The notes below the pieces were generated by a model. The model was not told the origin of the DNA and ran no database searches. It saw nothing but the letters and a program-made list of their open reading frames with translations. This document shows, piece by piece, positions 28,305-39,757 of a DNA stretch of 64,000 nucleotides. The stretch is from Desulfuromonas acetexigens. GTDB lineage: Bacteria > Desulfobacterota > Desulfuromonadia > Desulfuromonadales > Trichloromonadaceae. The DNA is taken from the NCBI RefSeq assembly GCF_900111775.1, contig NZ_FOJJ01000041.1:1-64000 (forward strand). Direction: 5' to 3'. The position numbers and the translations under genes are program-made. The number at the start of each line of letters is the position of its first letter. The stretch's first letter is position 1.

Positions 28305-28682
28305 TCAAAAGAGAACAAAAGGAATGCTGCGCAACAGCCGACCCGCAGCATCGACGACCTCGACCCGCCAATCCCCCGTCCATCCCGCCTCCAGCGTCTT
28401 GACCGACCAGGTATTCCAGGGGGAATTGCGCACCCGCAACTCGACGCGCGCGACCTCCTGGTCTCCCCGATACCAGACATGGAAGATCGGGGTCGGCTCT
28501 TCTGCGCCAACGATCCGCGTGAAACAGTAAAGCGGACCGGCCGCGGCTGACCAGCGCTGCACCCGGTCGACCGGCCGATGGTCCTCGACCTGTGTGGTGA
28601 TCACCCCCTCGACAATCTCAAGGGCTCCGGCCGCACCGCTCCCCGACACCAGCAACAAGAGAAAGACAAAGATGGTCTTCAT
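28305..28682 (-). CDS. DUF2914 family secreted protein
   Basis: A 125-residue protein with a signal peptide (MKTIFVFLLLLVSGSGAAGA) and a DUF2914 domain (HVWYRGDQEVARVEL, then NTWSVKTLEAGWTGDWRVEV). The family is probably a small periplasmic beta-sandwich; its function is not known. The start at ATG 28682 begins the signal peptide directly; an upstream frame start at 28715 would disrupt it. The gene is convergent with the MucR gene and divergent from the receiver-PilZ gene. Confidence 0.85.
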   Translation of the reverse strand: MKTIFVFLLLLVSGSGAAGALEIVEGVITTQVEDHRPVDRVQRWSAAAGPLYCFTRIVGAEEPTPIFHVWYRGDQEVARVELRVRNSPWNTWSVKTLEAGWTGDWRVEVVDAAGRLLRSIPFVLF

Positions 28683-28799
28683 GACGGACACGCCTCCTTT
28701 TTGTTCCTTGTACAAATGGTCGGGATCGGGTATTTAGAATCCAACAGATGTCACGGCCCGAAAACCCGCCCCCCCCTCTTCCGCCAAGGATACCCCGCA

Positions 28800-29537
28800 A
28801 TGAAACGTCTGCTGCTCGGCGACACCCGTCAGCCGCTGCTGGAAACCATCGAAGGCATGCTCAAGCACTGGGGCTACCGGGTACTGGTCTCGTCGCGCCC
28901 CGAGCAGATCAAAGTGCTGCTGCGGGAAACCTCCCCCGACCTGCTCATTCTCGGTGCCGAGTTCCTGGCCAACAGCGAAAACTCCCTGCGCAAACGGGTC
29001 GAGAAGCTGGTGACTGCGGGCAACTGTCCGCTGCTGGTCCTGAATGAGGAAGGCATCGAAAACAACCTGACGATCCCCCATGACCCGATCGCCGTCCCCA
29101 TCGACCTTTTCAGCTTCTTTGCCCAAGTGCAGCGCCACACGGAACGCTTCCCCCGCAAAAATTTGCGTCTCACCGTCAAGCTCCCGGGGATGTTCTCCCG
29201 GGGAGCCCAGACTTGCCTGGCGGAAGTTCTCAGCCTGAGCATCCAGGGGCTGATGATCAAGACCAGCCTGCGCATGGAACCGGGCGACACCCTGACCGTC
29301 TGTGTTCCCCTGGTCGGCATGAGCAAGGAACTGGAACTGACGGGGCGGGTTCTCTACGGCGTTCAGCCCAACGCCGACAACAACTACCTGCAGGGGGTGG
29401 GTGTGGAGTTTATCGACCTGAGCGAGTCGGATCGCGAAGCCCTCGGCGACTTTATCCGCAAACGCTTCTTCGGCGACGTCTCCACCGAGGAACATGCCCC
29501 CCAGGTCTCGCCGGACCAGTTCGAGCAACCGCGCTGA
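28800..29537 (+). CDS. Degenerate receiver plus PilZ domain protein
   Basis: A 245-residue protein. The first ~115 residues have a receiver-like fold (MKRLLLGDTRQPLLETIEGML, LLILGAEFL) but lack the usual acidic pair and phospho-Asp. Residues ~118-235 form a PilZ domain with the RKNLR (RxxxR) and SLSIQGL motifs used to bind cyclic di-GMP. The AAGGA site upstream of ATG 28800 supports this start. It likely acts as a c-di-GMP effector controlled by protein contact rather than phosphorylation. It has no operon partners. Confidence 0.82.
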   Translation: MKRLLLGDTRQPLLETIEGMLKHWGYRVLVSSRPEQIKVLLRETSPDLLILGAEFLANSENSLRKRVEKLVTAGNCPLLVLNEEGIENNLTIPHDPIAVPIDLFSFFAQVQRHTERFPRKNLRLTVKLPGMFSRGAQTCLAEVLSLSIQGLMIKTSLRMEPGDTLTVCVPLVGMSKELELTGRVLYGVQPNADNNYLQGVGVEFIDLSESDREALGDFIRKRFFGDVSTEEHAPQVSPDQFEQPR

Positions 29538-29549
29538 CCAGTGCCCGCC

Positions 29550-30731
29550 CTAGCCCGTCAACTCTCCCAAGAAACCCTTCCCCGCCCCCACCGGTAAGCC
29601 GTAAGCCTCGGCGAGGGTCGCCGCGACATCGGCGAAGGAGGTGCGCACGCCAAGCGCCGTTCCTTGCGCCATGGCCGGCGACCAGACCAGCAGCGGCACA
29701 TATTCCCGGGTATGATCGCTCCCCGGCGTGGTCGGATCGCAGCCGTGATCAGCGGTGACGATGAGCAGGTCCTCGGCCTTCAGGGCAGCCCGGCACTCAG
29801 GGAGCCAGCGGTCGAACTCCTCCAGCGCCTGGCCGAAGCCCTTCGCATCGAGCCGATGCCCGTAAAGCATATCGAAGTCGACGAGATTGGTGAAGATCAG
29901 CCCCCGCTCCATTGCCGCGAGAGCGGTGAGGGTCTTGGCCATACCGTCGCGGTTGTCGCTGCTGTAGACGTAGTCGCCGATCCCGCAGCCGGCGAAGATG
30001 TCGCGAATCTTGCCGACACCGAAAACCGGAATGCCGGCGGCGGTCATTCCATCGAGGATCGTCGGGGCAGTGGGCGACAGGGAAAAGTCGTGGCGGTTCG
30101 CGGTGCGCCGGTAGTTTTCTGGGGCGTCGCCGACAAAGGGGCGGGCGATGACCCGGCCGATACGGTAGGGATCGAGGATGCGCCGGGCGGCGCGGCAGAT
30201 CTCGTAGAGCCGCTCCACCGGGATGATCCCTTCGTGGGCGGCGACCTGGAAGACCGAGTCGGCGCTGGTGTAGACGATGGGCCGACCGCTGCGCAGATGC
30301 TCGTCGCCGAGTTCTTTCAGGATTTCCGTCCCACTGGCGGCGATATTGCCCAAAAAGTCGAGACCCGTCTCCCGCCTCAGGGCGGCGATGATCTCTTCGG
30401 GAAAGCCGGTGGGATAGGTCGGCAGGGGATTGGGCTCAATGATGCCGGCGATTTCCCAGTGGCCGGTGGTGGTATCCTTACCGGCCGAAGCCTCGGCCAT
30501 CCGCCCCCAGCCCCCTTGCGGCGCGGCGACCGTCGGCACCCCGGGCAATTGCAGAATGTTGCCCAACCCCAGCGCCTGCAGATGAGGCAGATCCAGCCCG
30601 CCGCAGGCCTCGGCGACATGGCCCAGGGTATTGGCCCCGACGTCGCCGTAGCGCGCGGCATCGGGCAGCTCGCCGATACCGCAGCCGTCGAGAGTGATCA
30701 GCAGCACTCGTTTTACCCCGCCCCCCCTCAC
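29550..30731 (-). CDS. deoB: Phosphopentomutase
   Basis: A 393-residue alkaline-phosphatase-superfamily metalloenzyme that interconverts ribose or deoxyribose 1-phosphate and 5-phosphate. Motifs are LITLDGCGIGELPDA at the N-terminus, SAGKDTTTGHWE with the phosphothreonine region, and the C-terminal metal ligands in TADHGCDPTTPGSDHTREY. The GTG at 30731 overlaps the deoC stop in a GTGA arrangement, with GGGAG upstream, so translation is probably coupled. deoB and deoC together turn deoxyribose 1-phosphate into glyceraldehyde 3-phosphate and acetaldehyde. Confidence 0.94.
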   Translation of the reverse strand: MRGGGVKRVLLITLDGCGIGELPDAARYGDVGANTLGHVAEACGGLDLPHLQALGLGNILQLPGVPTVAAPQGGWGRMAEASAGKDTTTGHWEIAGIIEPNPLPTYPTGFPEEIIAALRRETGLDFLGNIAASGTEILKELGDEHLRSGRPIVYTSADSVFQVAAHEGIIPVERLYEICRAARRILDPYRIGRVIARPFVGDAPENYRRTANRHDFSLSPTAPTILDGMTAAGIPVFGVGKIRDIFAGCGIGDYVYSSDNRDGMAKTLTALAAMERGLIFTNLVDFDMLYGHRLDAKGFGQALEEFDRWLPECRAALKAEDLLIVTADHGCDPTTPGSDHTREYVPLLVWSPAMAQGTALGVRTSFADVAATLAEAYGLPVGAGKGFLGELTG

Positions 30732-31399
30732 AGCCCGCTCTCCCGCCGCCACTGATCGACAATGGCCACGCCGCCGCTGCTGCCGATGCGGGTCGCCCCT
30801 GCGGCCAGCAGCGCCCGGCAGGTGGTCCAGTCGCGGATGCCGCCGGCCGCCTTGACGCCGATGCGGCCGTCCGCAATCCGTGCCAGCAGTTCGACATCGG
30901 CGATGGTCGCCCCGCCTGGACCGAAACCGGTGGAGGTCTTGACATAGGCCGCGCCGGCCCGTACCACTGCCTCGGTCAAAGCGATCTTGCGGGCCGTATC
31001 GAGAAAGCAGCATTCGAGGATCACCTTGACCCGGGCCGTCCCGGCGGCGCGCACGACCTGACGGATTTCCTCTTCCACACCGGCAAGTTCGCCATCGAGG
31101 GCGTTACCGACAGGGATCACCATGTCGATCTCCGCCGCCCCGACAGCGACGGTCTCGGCGGTTTCGCAGACCTTGACGGCGGGAAGCGTATAGCCGAGGG
31201 GAAAACCGATGACCGTGCCGACGGCGACCTCCGAACCGTAGAGCAGATCGGCGGCCAAAGGAACAAAGATCGGGGGGAGGCAGACCGAGGCAAAGCCGTA
31301 TTCCACCGCCTCCTCGCAGAGGCGGCGCACCTGATCGGCGCGGGTGTCGGGTTTGAGCAGGGTATGATCGATGAGAGGCGCGGGATTGGGGTGGGTCAT
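30728..31399 (-). CDS. deoC: Deoxyribose-phosphate aldolase
   Basis: A 223-residue class I aldolase. The start motif is LIDHTLLKPDTRADQVRRLC, the Schiff-base Lys is in AAYVKTSTGFGPGGAT, and the second Lys is in IGVKAAGGIRDW. It splits 2-deoxyribose 5-phosphate into glyceraldehyde 3-phosphate and acetaldehyde in deoxynucleoside catabolism. It overlaps deoB by 4 bases. A 12-bp perfect hairpin lies upstream, between it and argJ. Confidence 0.95.
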   Translation of the reverse strand: MTHPNPAPLIDHTLLKPDTRADQVRRLCEEAVEYGFASVCLPPIFVPLAADLLYGSEVAVGTVIGFPLGYTLPAVKVCETAETVAVGAAEIDMVIPVGNALDGELAGVEEEIRQVVRAAGTARVKVILECCFLDTARKIALTEAVVRAGAAYVKTSTGFGPGGATIADVELLARIADGRIGVKAAGGIRDWTTCRALLAAGATRIGSSGGVAIVDQWRRESGL

Positions 31400-31415
31400 G
31401 GGAATCGCAAAATCG

Positions 31416-31443
31416 GCGGGGGCGGTTCGTAAACCGCCCCCGC
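31416..31443. terminator. Strong hairpin between argJ and deoC
   Basis: GCGGGGGCGGTT and AACCGCCCCCGC form a 12-bp GC-rich stem with a CGTA loop. On the minus strand it is followed by CGATTTTGCG, a short T-run, so it may be a partial terminator that separates argJ from deoCB expression. Confidence 0.55.
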
Positions 31444-31468
31444 TTTGTCAAAAGGGATGAAAATTGAC

Positions 31469-32668
31469 CTAGCTGCGGTAATCGGCGTTGATTTTCACAT
31501 AATCGTAGGTCAGATCGGAGGTGTAGTAATAGGCCCGCCCGCTGCCCTGCTTGAGATCGATGAAGACGGTGAATTCCGGGGTCTTCAACACCTCGGTCGC
31601 CTTGGCTTCCAGCTCCTTGCCGGTGCCGAGGCCATCCTTGACCACCGGCACCTCGCCGAAGCGGATGTCGACTTTCTCGGGATCGACCTGGGCGCCGCTG
31701 TAACCGACGGCGGCGATGATCCGCCCCCAGTTGGCATCCTGACCGAAGAAGGCGGTCTTGACCAGGCTGGAGGTAGCGACGCTGCACGCCGCCTGGCGCG
31801 CTTCGGCATCACTTGCCGCACCCGTCACCTCGATGCGTACCAGTTTGGTCGCCCCTTCGCCGTCGCGCACGATCATCTTCGCCAGTTCCAGCAGCACTTC
31901 GTCGAGCAGGGACTGAAATTCCCCCGCCGCTTTTGATCCGGCGGCGATCGGCGCGTTCCCCGCCGCGCCGCTGGCCAGAAGCAGCACCATATCGTTGGTC
32001 GAGGTGTCGCGGTCGACAGTGATGCAGTTGAAGGAACCGTCCACCGACTGACGCAGGGCAGTGTCGACGAAGCCGCCCTCCAGTTCCGCATCGGTCAAAA
32101 TAAAGGCGAGCATGGTCGCCATGTTCGGGTGGATCATCCCCGCCCCTTTGGCGACACCAAGAATGCGGTAGGGGCGGCCGTCGACCTCGCCGGTCACGGC
32201 ATAGCGCTTGGCAAAGGAATCGGTCGTCATGATCGCCGCCGCCACTTCGTCGGCATGATCCTCCCGCAGTTGCGCCGCCAGTTTCGGCACCGCCTCCTCG
32301 AACTTGGCCATGGGCAGGGGCGCGCCGATGACGCCGGTGGAAGAGACCGCCACCAACTCCTCGTCGATGCCGAGGGCGGCCGCAGCGATAGCGCCGCAGC
32401 GCAGGGCATCCTGGCGCCCCTGCTCGCCGGTGCAGGCGTTGGCGTTGCCGCTGTTGACCAGAATCGCCTGACAACGACCCTGGCGAATGCGCGGTGCGCA
32501 GATCTGCACCGGCGCCGCCACCACCTTGTTGGTGGTGAAGACTCCGGCGCAAAGAGCCGGTTTATCCGCCACGATCAGCGCCAGGTCAAGGCGCCCCGAT
32601 TTTTTCAAGCCGGCGGCGCCGGCCGCGAAGCGGAATCCGGCCACACCATGAAGATCCACCCTGTTCAT
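31469..32668 (-). CDS. argJ: Bifunctional glutamate N-acetyltransferase / amino-acid acetyltransferase
   Basis: A 399-residue Ntn-type enzyme of arginine synthesis. It transfers acetyl from N-acetylornithine to glutamate. The self-cleavage site and nucleophile is Thr185 in HPNMATMLAF, and LVNSGNANACTG is the conserved upstream motif. The precursor splits into alpha and beta chains after residue 184. It lies 41 bp after secA on the same strand. A separate GNAT acetyltransferase of the N-acetylglutamate synthase type is encoded at 36566, so acetylglutamate has two potential sources. Confidence 0.95.
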   Translation of the reverse strand: MNRVDLHGVAGFRFAAGAAGLKKSGRLDLALIVADKPALCAGVFTTNKVVAAPVQICAPRIRQGRCQAILVNSGNANACTGEQGRQDALRCGAIAAAALGIDEELVAVSSTGVIGAPLPMAKFEEAVPKLAAQLREDHADEVAAAIMTTDSFAKRYAVTGEVDGRPYRILGVAKGAGMIHPNMATMLAFILTDAELEGGFVDTALRQSVDGSFNCITVDRDTSTNDMVLLLASGAAGNAPIAAGSKAAGEFQSLLDEVLLELAKMIVRDGEGATKLVRIEVTGAASDAEARQAACSVATSSLVKTAFFGQDANWGRIIAAVGYSGAQVDPEKVDIRFGEVPVVKDGLGTGKELEAKATEVLKTPEFTVFIDLKQGSGRAYYYTSDLTYDYVKINADYRS

Positions 32669-32709
32669 TCCGCTCGTCCTCCTCTATGAATCGCTGAAAC
32701 AGACCTTTC

Positions 32710-35397
<2,688 letters not shown>

Positions 35398-35583
35398 CAG
35401 AAAGTCTCCAAATGCGATCCCCGTGAAAGTGAAAACCGGGACCGGAATAAATAGATGCGAAGGTTGTGAGAAAAGACTGGGGATAATAACACAAAAAAAA
35501 TCCCCCTACCAAGTACAAAGCCGCCATAACGACGAACGCCCCGGGCAACCGGGGCGTTCACAAAACGCAGAAAAAAGAAGCGA

Positions 35584-36453
35584 CTAAATATATTTTTTGG
35601 GATTGAGGGGAAGATTGTTGCGGCGGACTTCGTAGTGAACGTGGGAGCCGGTGGAAGCCCCGGTGTTGCCGACGGCGGCGATCTTCTCGCCGCGCTTGAC
35701 CCGCTGCCCGACCTTGACATGGTTCTGAGAATTATGCGCATAGAAGGTCTGGAAGCCGTAGCCGTGATCAATGACGACCAGCTTGCCATATCCGGCTACC
35801 GTCTCCGACCGGCTGACGATGCCGTCCGCCGTGGCATAGACCGGCGTCCCGGTGCGCGCCGCGATGTCGATCCCCTCATGCATGGTGGGTCGCCCCGAGA
35901 AGGGGGAACGCCGCATGCCGAAACCCGAGGTCACCATCCCCCGCGTCGGCCAACCGCGCGGCTTGGAGCCGAGCAGGGAGCGCTCGTCGCTGAGTAGCCC
36001 ATGGACCTCTTCCTGGCTGGCCCGATGCAGGTCGATGGCGCGCATGATCTCGTCGATTCGACGCTGCACCTCGGAAAAATCCTCGGCCGGATCGTCCTCC
36101 AGCGGGCCGCCGATGCCGGTCAGGGCGTCGGCCTTGGGCTTGGCCAGTTTGGCCATGACCCGCACCTTGGCGTCATTCTGCGCCAGCACCACAAGCTCCT
36201 GGCGCAAGACCTCCAGGTGCTCGGTCAGCCGTTGCATATCCCCTAGGCGCTCCTGGTTTTCCGCCCGCAAGCGGGTCAGTTCACCATGATCGACACGAAT
36301 GCGGGCATAATCGTAAAGGAGCAGGGCCGCGCCGAGCACAAGCGCCACCACCAAAGCGGAGGCGATCCCCAGCCAACGGCGCCTGAGCGCAAAACGGCGG
36401 ACCTGGTGGGACCCTTCGGGAATAACGAGTACGGTATATTTTTTCGCGGACAA
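35584..36453 (-). CDS. Membrane-anchored M23 peptidase (LytM-type)
   Basis: A 289-residue protein with a cytoplasmic start, one membrane helix (WLGIASALVVALVLGAALLL, ~28-47), a coiled-coil segment (~55-95), and a C-terminal M23 domain. The zinc ligands are in HEGIDIAARTGTPVYA and HVHYEVRRN, with the active-site YAHNSQN motif. It should cut or remodel peptidoglycan crosslinks, or act as an amidase activator. The upstream acetyltransferase ends 112 bp away and secA begins 186 bp downstream, so it may have its own promoter. Confidence 0.9.
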   Translation of the reverse strand: MSAKKYTVLVIPEGSHQVRRFALRRRWLGIASALVVALVLGAALLLYDYARIRVDHGELTRLRAENQERLGDMQRLTEHLEVLRQELVVLAQNDAKVRVMAKLAKPKADALTGIGGPLEDDPAEDFSEVQRRIDEIMRAIDLHRASQEEVHGLLSDERSLLGSKPRGWPTRGMVTSGFGMRRSPFSGRPTMHEGIDIAARTGTPVYATADGIVSRSETVAGYGKLVVIDHGYGFQTFYAHNSQNHVKVGQRVKRGEKIAAVGNTGASTGSHVHYEVRRNNLPLNPKKYI

Positions 36454-36565
36454 ACCTAGACCTCCCCCGTGACGCCGGAACGACCGGCGTCTGCGACGTG
36501 GTTTTGGGCCATGTGGATTAATACCGCGAAAACCCTATGGATGTCAAATTCATAGCACAAAAGGA

Positions 36566-37033
36566 TCAGTCTGCGGCGGGGTCCCGGAACTCGATACTCA
36601 TAGCGATTTCATCACATTCCGGGAACTTGGGGCACTTGATACAGTCGCTCCAGATTTTGTGGGGGAGTTCGGATTTTTCGATTTCATGAAAACCGAGCTT
36701 GCCGAAAAAAACCGGCTTGTAGGTGAGGGCGAAGACCCGCTGAAGGCCCAGGCCTCGGGCTTCGTCGAGGCAGGCGTCGACCAGTTTCCGGCCGACCCCC
36801 CGCCCTTCCTGCGCGGCATCGACCGCCAGGGAACGGACCTCGGCGAGATCGGACCAGCAGATATGCAGGCAGACAGTGCCGACCACCTGCTCGTCCACTT
36901 CGAAGACATAGAAATCGCGAATGCCCTCGTAGATGTCGGCCAGGGAACGGGAGAGCATCAGCCCCTGCTGGGCGTAGGAGAGCAGCAACTTGTGAATTGC
37001 TTTGGCATCGGCCATACGGGCTTTACGGATCAT
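36566..37033 (-). CDS. GNAT N-acetyltransferase, probable short N-acetylglutamate synthase
   Basis: A 155-residue GNAT enzyme. The acetyl-CoA motif is RSLAVDAAQEGRGVGRKLV. The C-terminal DCIKCPKFPECDEIAM Cys motif is typical of the short N-acetylglutamate synthases found outside the ArgA two-domain family. It would catalyse glutamate plus acetyl-CoA to N-acetylglutamate, the first step of arginine synthesis, in line with argJ four genes further on. It follows recN by 27 bp and is probably co-transcribed. A generic GNAT function remains possible. Confidence 0.8.
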   Translation of the reverse strand: MIRKARMADAKAIHKLLLSYAQQGLMLSRSLADIYEGIRDFYVFEVDEQVVGTVCLHICWSDLAEVRSLAVDAAQEGRGVGRKLVDACLDEARGLGLQRVFALTYKPVFFGKLGFHEIEKSELPHKIWSDCIKCPKFPECDEIAMSIEFRDPAAD

Positions 37034-37060
37034 GGCGAATCTCCCATGAAAGCGGCTGGG

Positions 37061-38728
37061 TCAGGCGCCTCGCGACGCCCCGATCAGTTCGCGGGCGTGG
37101 TCGAGGGTGCGTTCGGTAATCTTGGCGCCGCTGAGCATGCGGGCCATTTCGTGGGTCCGTTCCTCGTCGTCGAGGCGGACCAGAACGGTATGGGTGCGGC
37201 CGTCCCGCTCCTGCTTCTCAACCCGGTAATGGGCCTCGGCAAAGGCGGCGACCTGGGGCAGATGGGTGATGCACAACACCTGGCGCCCCCGGGCCACGGC
37301 GCGTAGTTTCTCGCCGACGGCGGTAGCAGCCTCGCCACCGATCCCGGCGTCAACCTCGTCGAAGATCTGGGTCGGGATGGCGTCCGCCTCGGGCGCGGCG
37401 TTTTTCAGCGCCAGCATGATCCGTGACAGCTCCCCCCCCGAGGCGATGCGAGCCAGAGGTTTGGCCTCCTCGCCCGGGTTGGGGGCAAGGAAGAATTCCC
37501 CCTTTTCCAGGCCGCGCGCGCCCGGCTCCACCAGGGGCGTCAGACGCATTTCGAAGCGCGCCCGGGCCATGGCCAGCCCGGCCAGCTCTGTCTCGACCTT
37601 GCGCCGCAAGAGCTCGGCTCCCTGCCGCCGCCGTTCGGAAAGGGCCGCGCCGGAACGGGTCAGTTGCTCACGCGCCTTGGCCAAGCGGCGTTCCAGTCCG
37701 TCACGGGTGCCGTCGATATCCTCCAACTCGGCCAACTCGGCCTCGATCCGTTCGCGCAGGGCGAGCATCTCGCCGATGGTCGGCGCGTACTTGCGCTTGA
37801 GCGTGGCAAGCAGCGCCAATCGTTCCTCGACCTCGTTCTGCCGGGTCGGCTCAAACTGAATTTTCTGCTCTTGGGCACGCAACTGCAAGGCCACATCCTC
37901 CAGGGCGAAAACGGAAGATCGCAGGGTCTCAGCCAGCGGCCCCAAGGCGGGATCGACGCTGACCAGCTGTTCGAGGCCGGAGGCCAAAGTTTGCAGTCGC
38001 TCGCAGACCGCGCCGTCTTCGCCGTAGAGGGTTTCGTAACCGCCGGCGGTGGCTGCCAGCAGCTTTTCACCGTGCAGCAGCAGCAACCGTTCCGCCTCCA
38101 GCTCCTCGTCCTCGCCGAGGCGCAGGTTGGCCTCGGCCAGTTCGCGGTTCTGGTAGCCGAGCAGATCCAGGCGCTGCCGACGCTCCCGCTGCGCCTCGTC
38201 GAGGCGGCGCAGATGTTCCTCCAGGCTGCGGACCTCGCTGTAAATCCCCCGGTATTCTTCCAGCAAGGCTGCGGCGTCAGCCAGCGCATCGAGCATTTCC
38301 AGGTGCAGATCGGGACGCTGCAAACCCTGCTGAGCATGCTGGCCATGAATGACCATCAGCCCGGCGGTCAATTCCTGCAACTGCCCGAGGGTCGCCAGGG
38401 CCCCGTTGATGAAGACCTTGTTCTTACCAGAACGGGAAACGGTACGCCGCACCAGTAATTCGTCGCCGTTCTCGAAACCGGCCTCGGCCAGTTGCCGGCG
38501 GAATTCCGGCGCGGCGGCCAGATCGAAAATCGCCTCCACCGTCGCCTCTTCCTCGCCGGTGCGGATCAGTTCGGGACGGGCGCGCTCGCCCAGGAGCAGA
38601 CCGACGGCGTCGATGACGATGGACTTGCCCGCCCCGGTCTCGCCGGTGAGCACGTTGAAGCCGGGTCCGAAAGCCACCTGCAGGCCCTCGATGATGGCGA
38701 AGTTGCGGATGATCAGGTCGGTCAGCAT
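37061..38728 (-). CDS. recN: DNA repair protein RecN
   Basis: A 555-residue SMC-like ATPase of double-strand-break repair. It starts MLTDLIIRNFAIIEGLQVAF, with Walker A TGETGAGKSIVIDAV near residue 35. Long coiled coils run from ~150 to ~360, the ABC signature is SGGELSRIMLALK, and Walker B is QIFDEVDAGIGG. It holds broken DNA ends together in RecA-dependent repair. It begins 10 bp after nadK on the same strand, a gene order conserved in many bacteria. Confidence 0.96.
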   Translation of the reverse strand: MLTDLIIRNFAIIEGLQVAFGPGFNVLTGETGAGKSIVIDAVGLLLGERARPELIRTGEEEATVEAIFDLAAAPEFRRQLAEAGFENGDELLVRRTVSRSGKNKVFINGALATLGQLQELTAGLMVIHGQHAQQGLQRPDLHLEMLDALADAAALLEEYRGIYSEVRSLEEHLRRLDEAQRERRQRLDLLGYQNRELAEANLRLGEDEELEAERLLLLHGEKLLAATAGGYETLYGEDGAVCERLQTLASGLEQLVSVDPALGPLAETLRSSVFALEDVALQLRAQEQKIQFEPTRQNEVEERLALLATLKRKYAPTIGEMLALRERIEAELAELEDIDGTRDGLERRLAKAREQLTRSGAALSERRRQGAELLRRKVETELAGLAMARARFEMRLTPLVEPGARGLEKGEFFLAPNPGEEAKPLARIASGGELSRIMLALKNAAPEADAIPTQIFDEVDAGIGGEAATAVGEKLRAVARGRQVLCITHLPQVAAFAEAHYRVEKQERDGRTHTVLVRLDDEERTHEMARMLSGAKITERTLDHARELIGASRGA

Positions 38729-38738
38729 GGCCGGATAC

Positions 38739-39593
38739 TCAGCGCGCCCCCCAGTGCAGTTTGGTGCGCAGCACCTCGAAGAAATCCTTGGACGGGCTCT
38801 TGATCAGCAGGGTGCTGCTGCGGGATTTGCGGATCTCGACGACATCGCCGCCGTGCAGGGGCATCCCCACCTGGCCGTCGGCGGTGAAGACCACGTCTTC
38901 ATCCTGAAATTTGACCTCGACGCGAATGGTCGACTCGTCGGAAACGATGATTGGTCGGTTGGTGAGCATGTGCGGACAGATGGGGGAGATGACCAGGCAG
39001 TGCAGCCCGGGATAGATGATGGGACCGCCGGCCGCCAAGTTGTAGGCGGTGGAACCGGTGGGGGTGGAGATAATCAGGCCGTCGGCCTTGAAGGTGGTCA
39101 GGTAATCGCCGTCGACCGTGACCTCCATGTCGATGATGCGGGCGATGGCCCCTTTGTTGATGACTACGTCGTTGAGCACCCGGTAGCGCCCGACTTCCTG
39201 ACCGTCCCGCCGGACCACGGCTTCAAGCATCAGCCGGTTGGTCACCTCGAATTCCCCTTCGATGACCTTTTCCAGCACCGGATAGAGCTCGGCGAGGGGG
39301 ATCTCGGTGAGAAAACCAAGACTGCCGAGGTTGACGCCGAGGATCGGAGTGCGCAGATCGCCGACCTTGCGGGCGACGGAAATCAGCGTACCGTCGCCGC
39401 CCAGGACAACAATGAGATGAACCATGGCCGGGATCGACCCGGCGGGATAGCCCTGGTAATCCCCCATGTCGGCAGCCAGGCGCTCGTCGAGAAAGACCTC
39501 GACCCCTCTGCCCTGCAACCAGGCGGTCACTTCCCGAGCCACCACGATGGCGGCGGGATTGCTGCGTTTGGCGTAGAGTCCGACCCGCTTCAT
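38739..39593 (-). CDS. nadK: NAD kinase
   Basis: A 284-residue ATP-dependent NAD kinase. The GGDG catalytic motif is at residues 65-68, NLGSLGFLTEIP is the inner motif, and TPTGSTAYNLAAGGPII forms the nucleotide loop. It makes NADP from NAD. The ATG at 39593 gives the usual start MKRVGLYAKRSNP. It is the first gene of the long minus-strand series that ends with deoB, and is divergent from rarA across 164 bp. Confidence 0.96.
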   Translation of the reverse strand: MKRVGLYAKRSNPAAIVVAREVTAWLQGRGVEVFLDERLAADMGDYQGYPAGSIPAMVHLIVVLGGDGTLISVARKVGDLRTPILGVNLGSLGFLTEIPLAELYPVLEKVIEGEFEVTNRLMLEAVVRRDGQEVGRYRVLNDVVINKGAIARIIDMEVTVDGDYLTTFKADGLIISTPTGSTAYNLAAGGPIIYPGLHCLVISPICPHMLTNRPIIVSDESTIRVEVKFQDEDVVFTADGQVGMPLHGGDVVEIRKSRSSTLLIKSPSKDFFEVLRTKLHWGAR

Positions 39594-39757
39594 AGGCACC
39601 CCCTTGTCAAGAGAACCGGAAGATAGCACAGGGGCGGGTCAAAGTCCATGCTCGCGGGCGCCCCCGGCACGGGGAAATGGCGCAAGGAATTTCGTCTTCG
39701 CCGACGCCTGTGCTAAAGTTGTCGCGGCAAACGAACCTTTTTTACGGATAGGAAGCC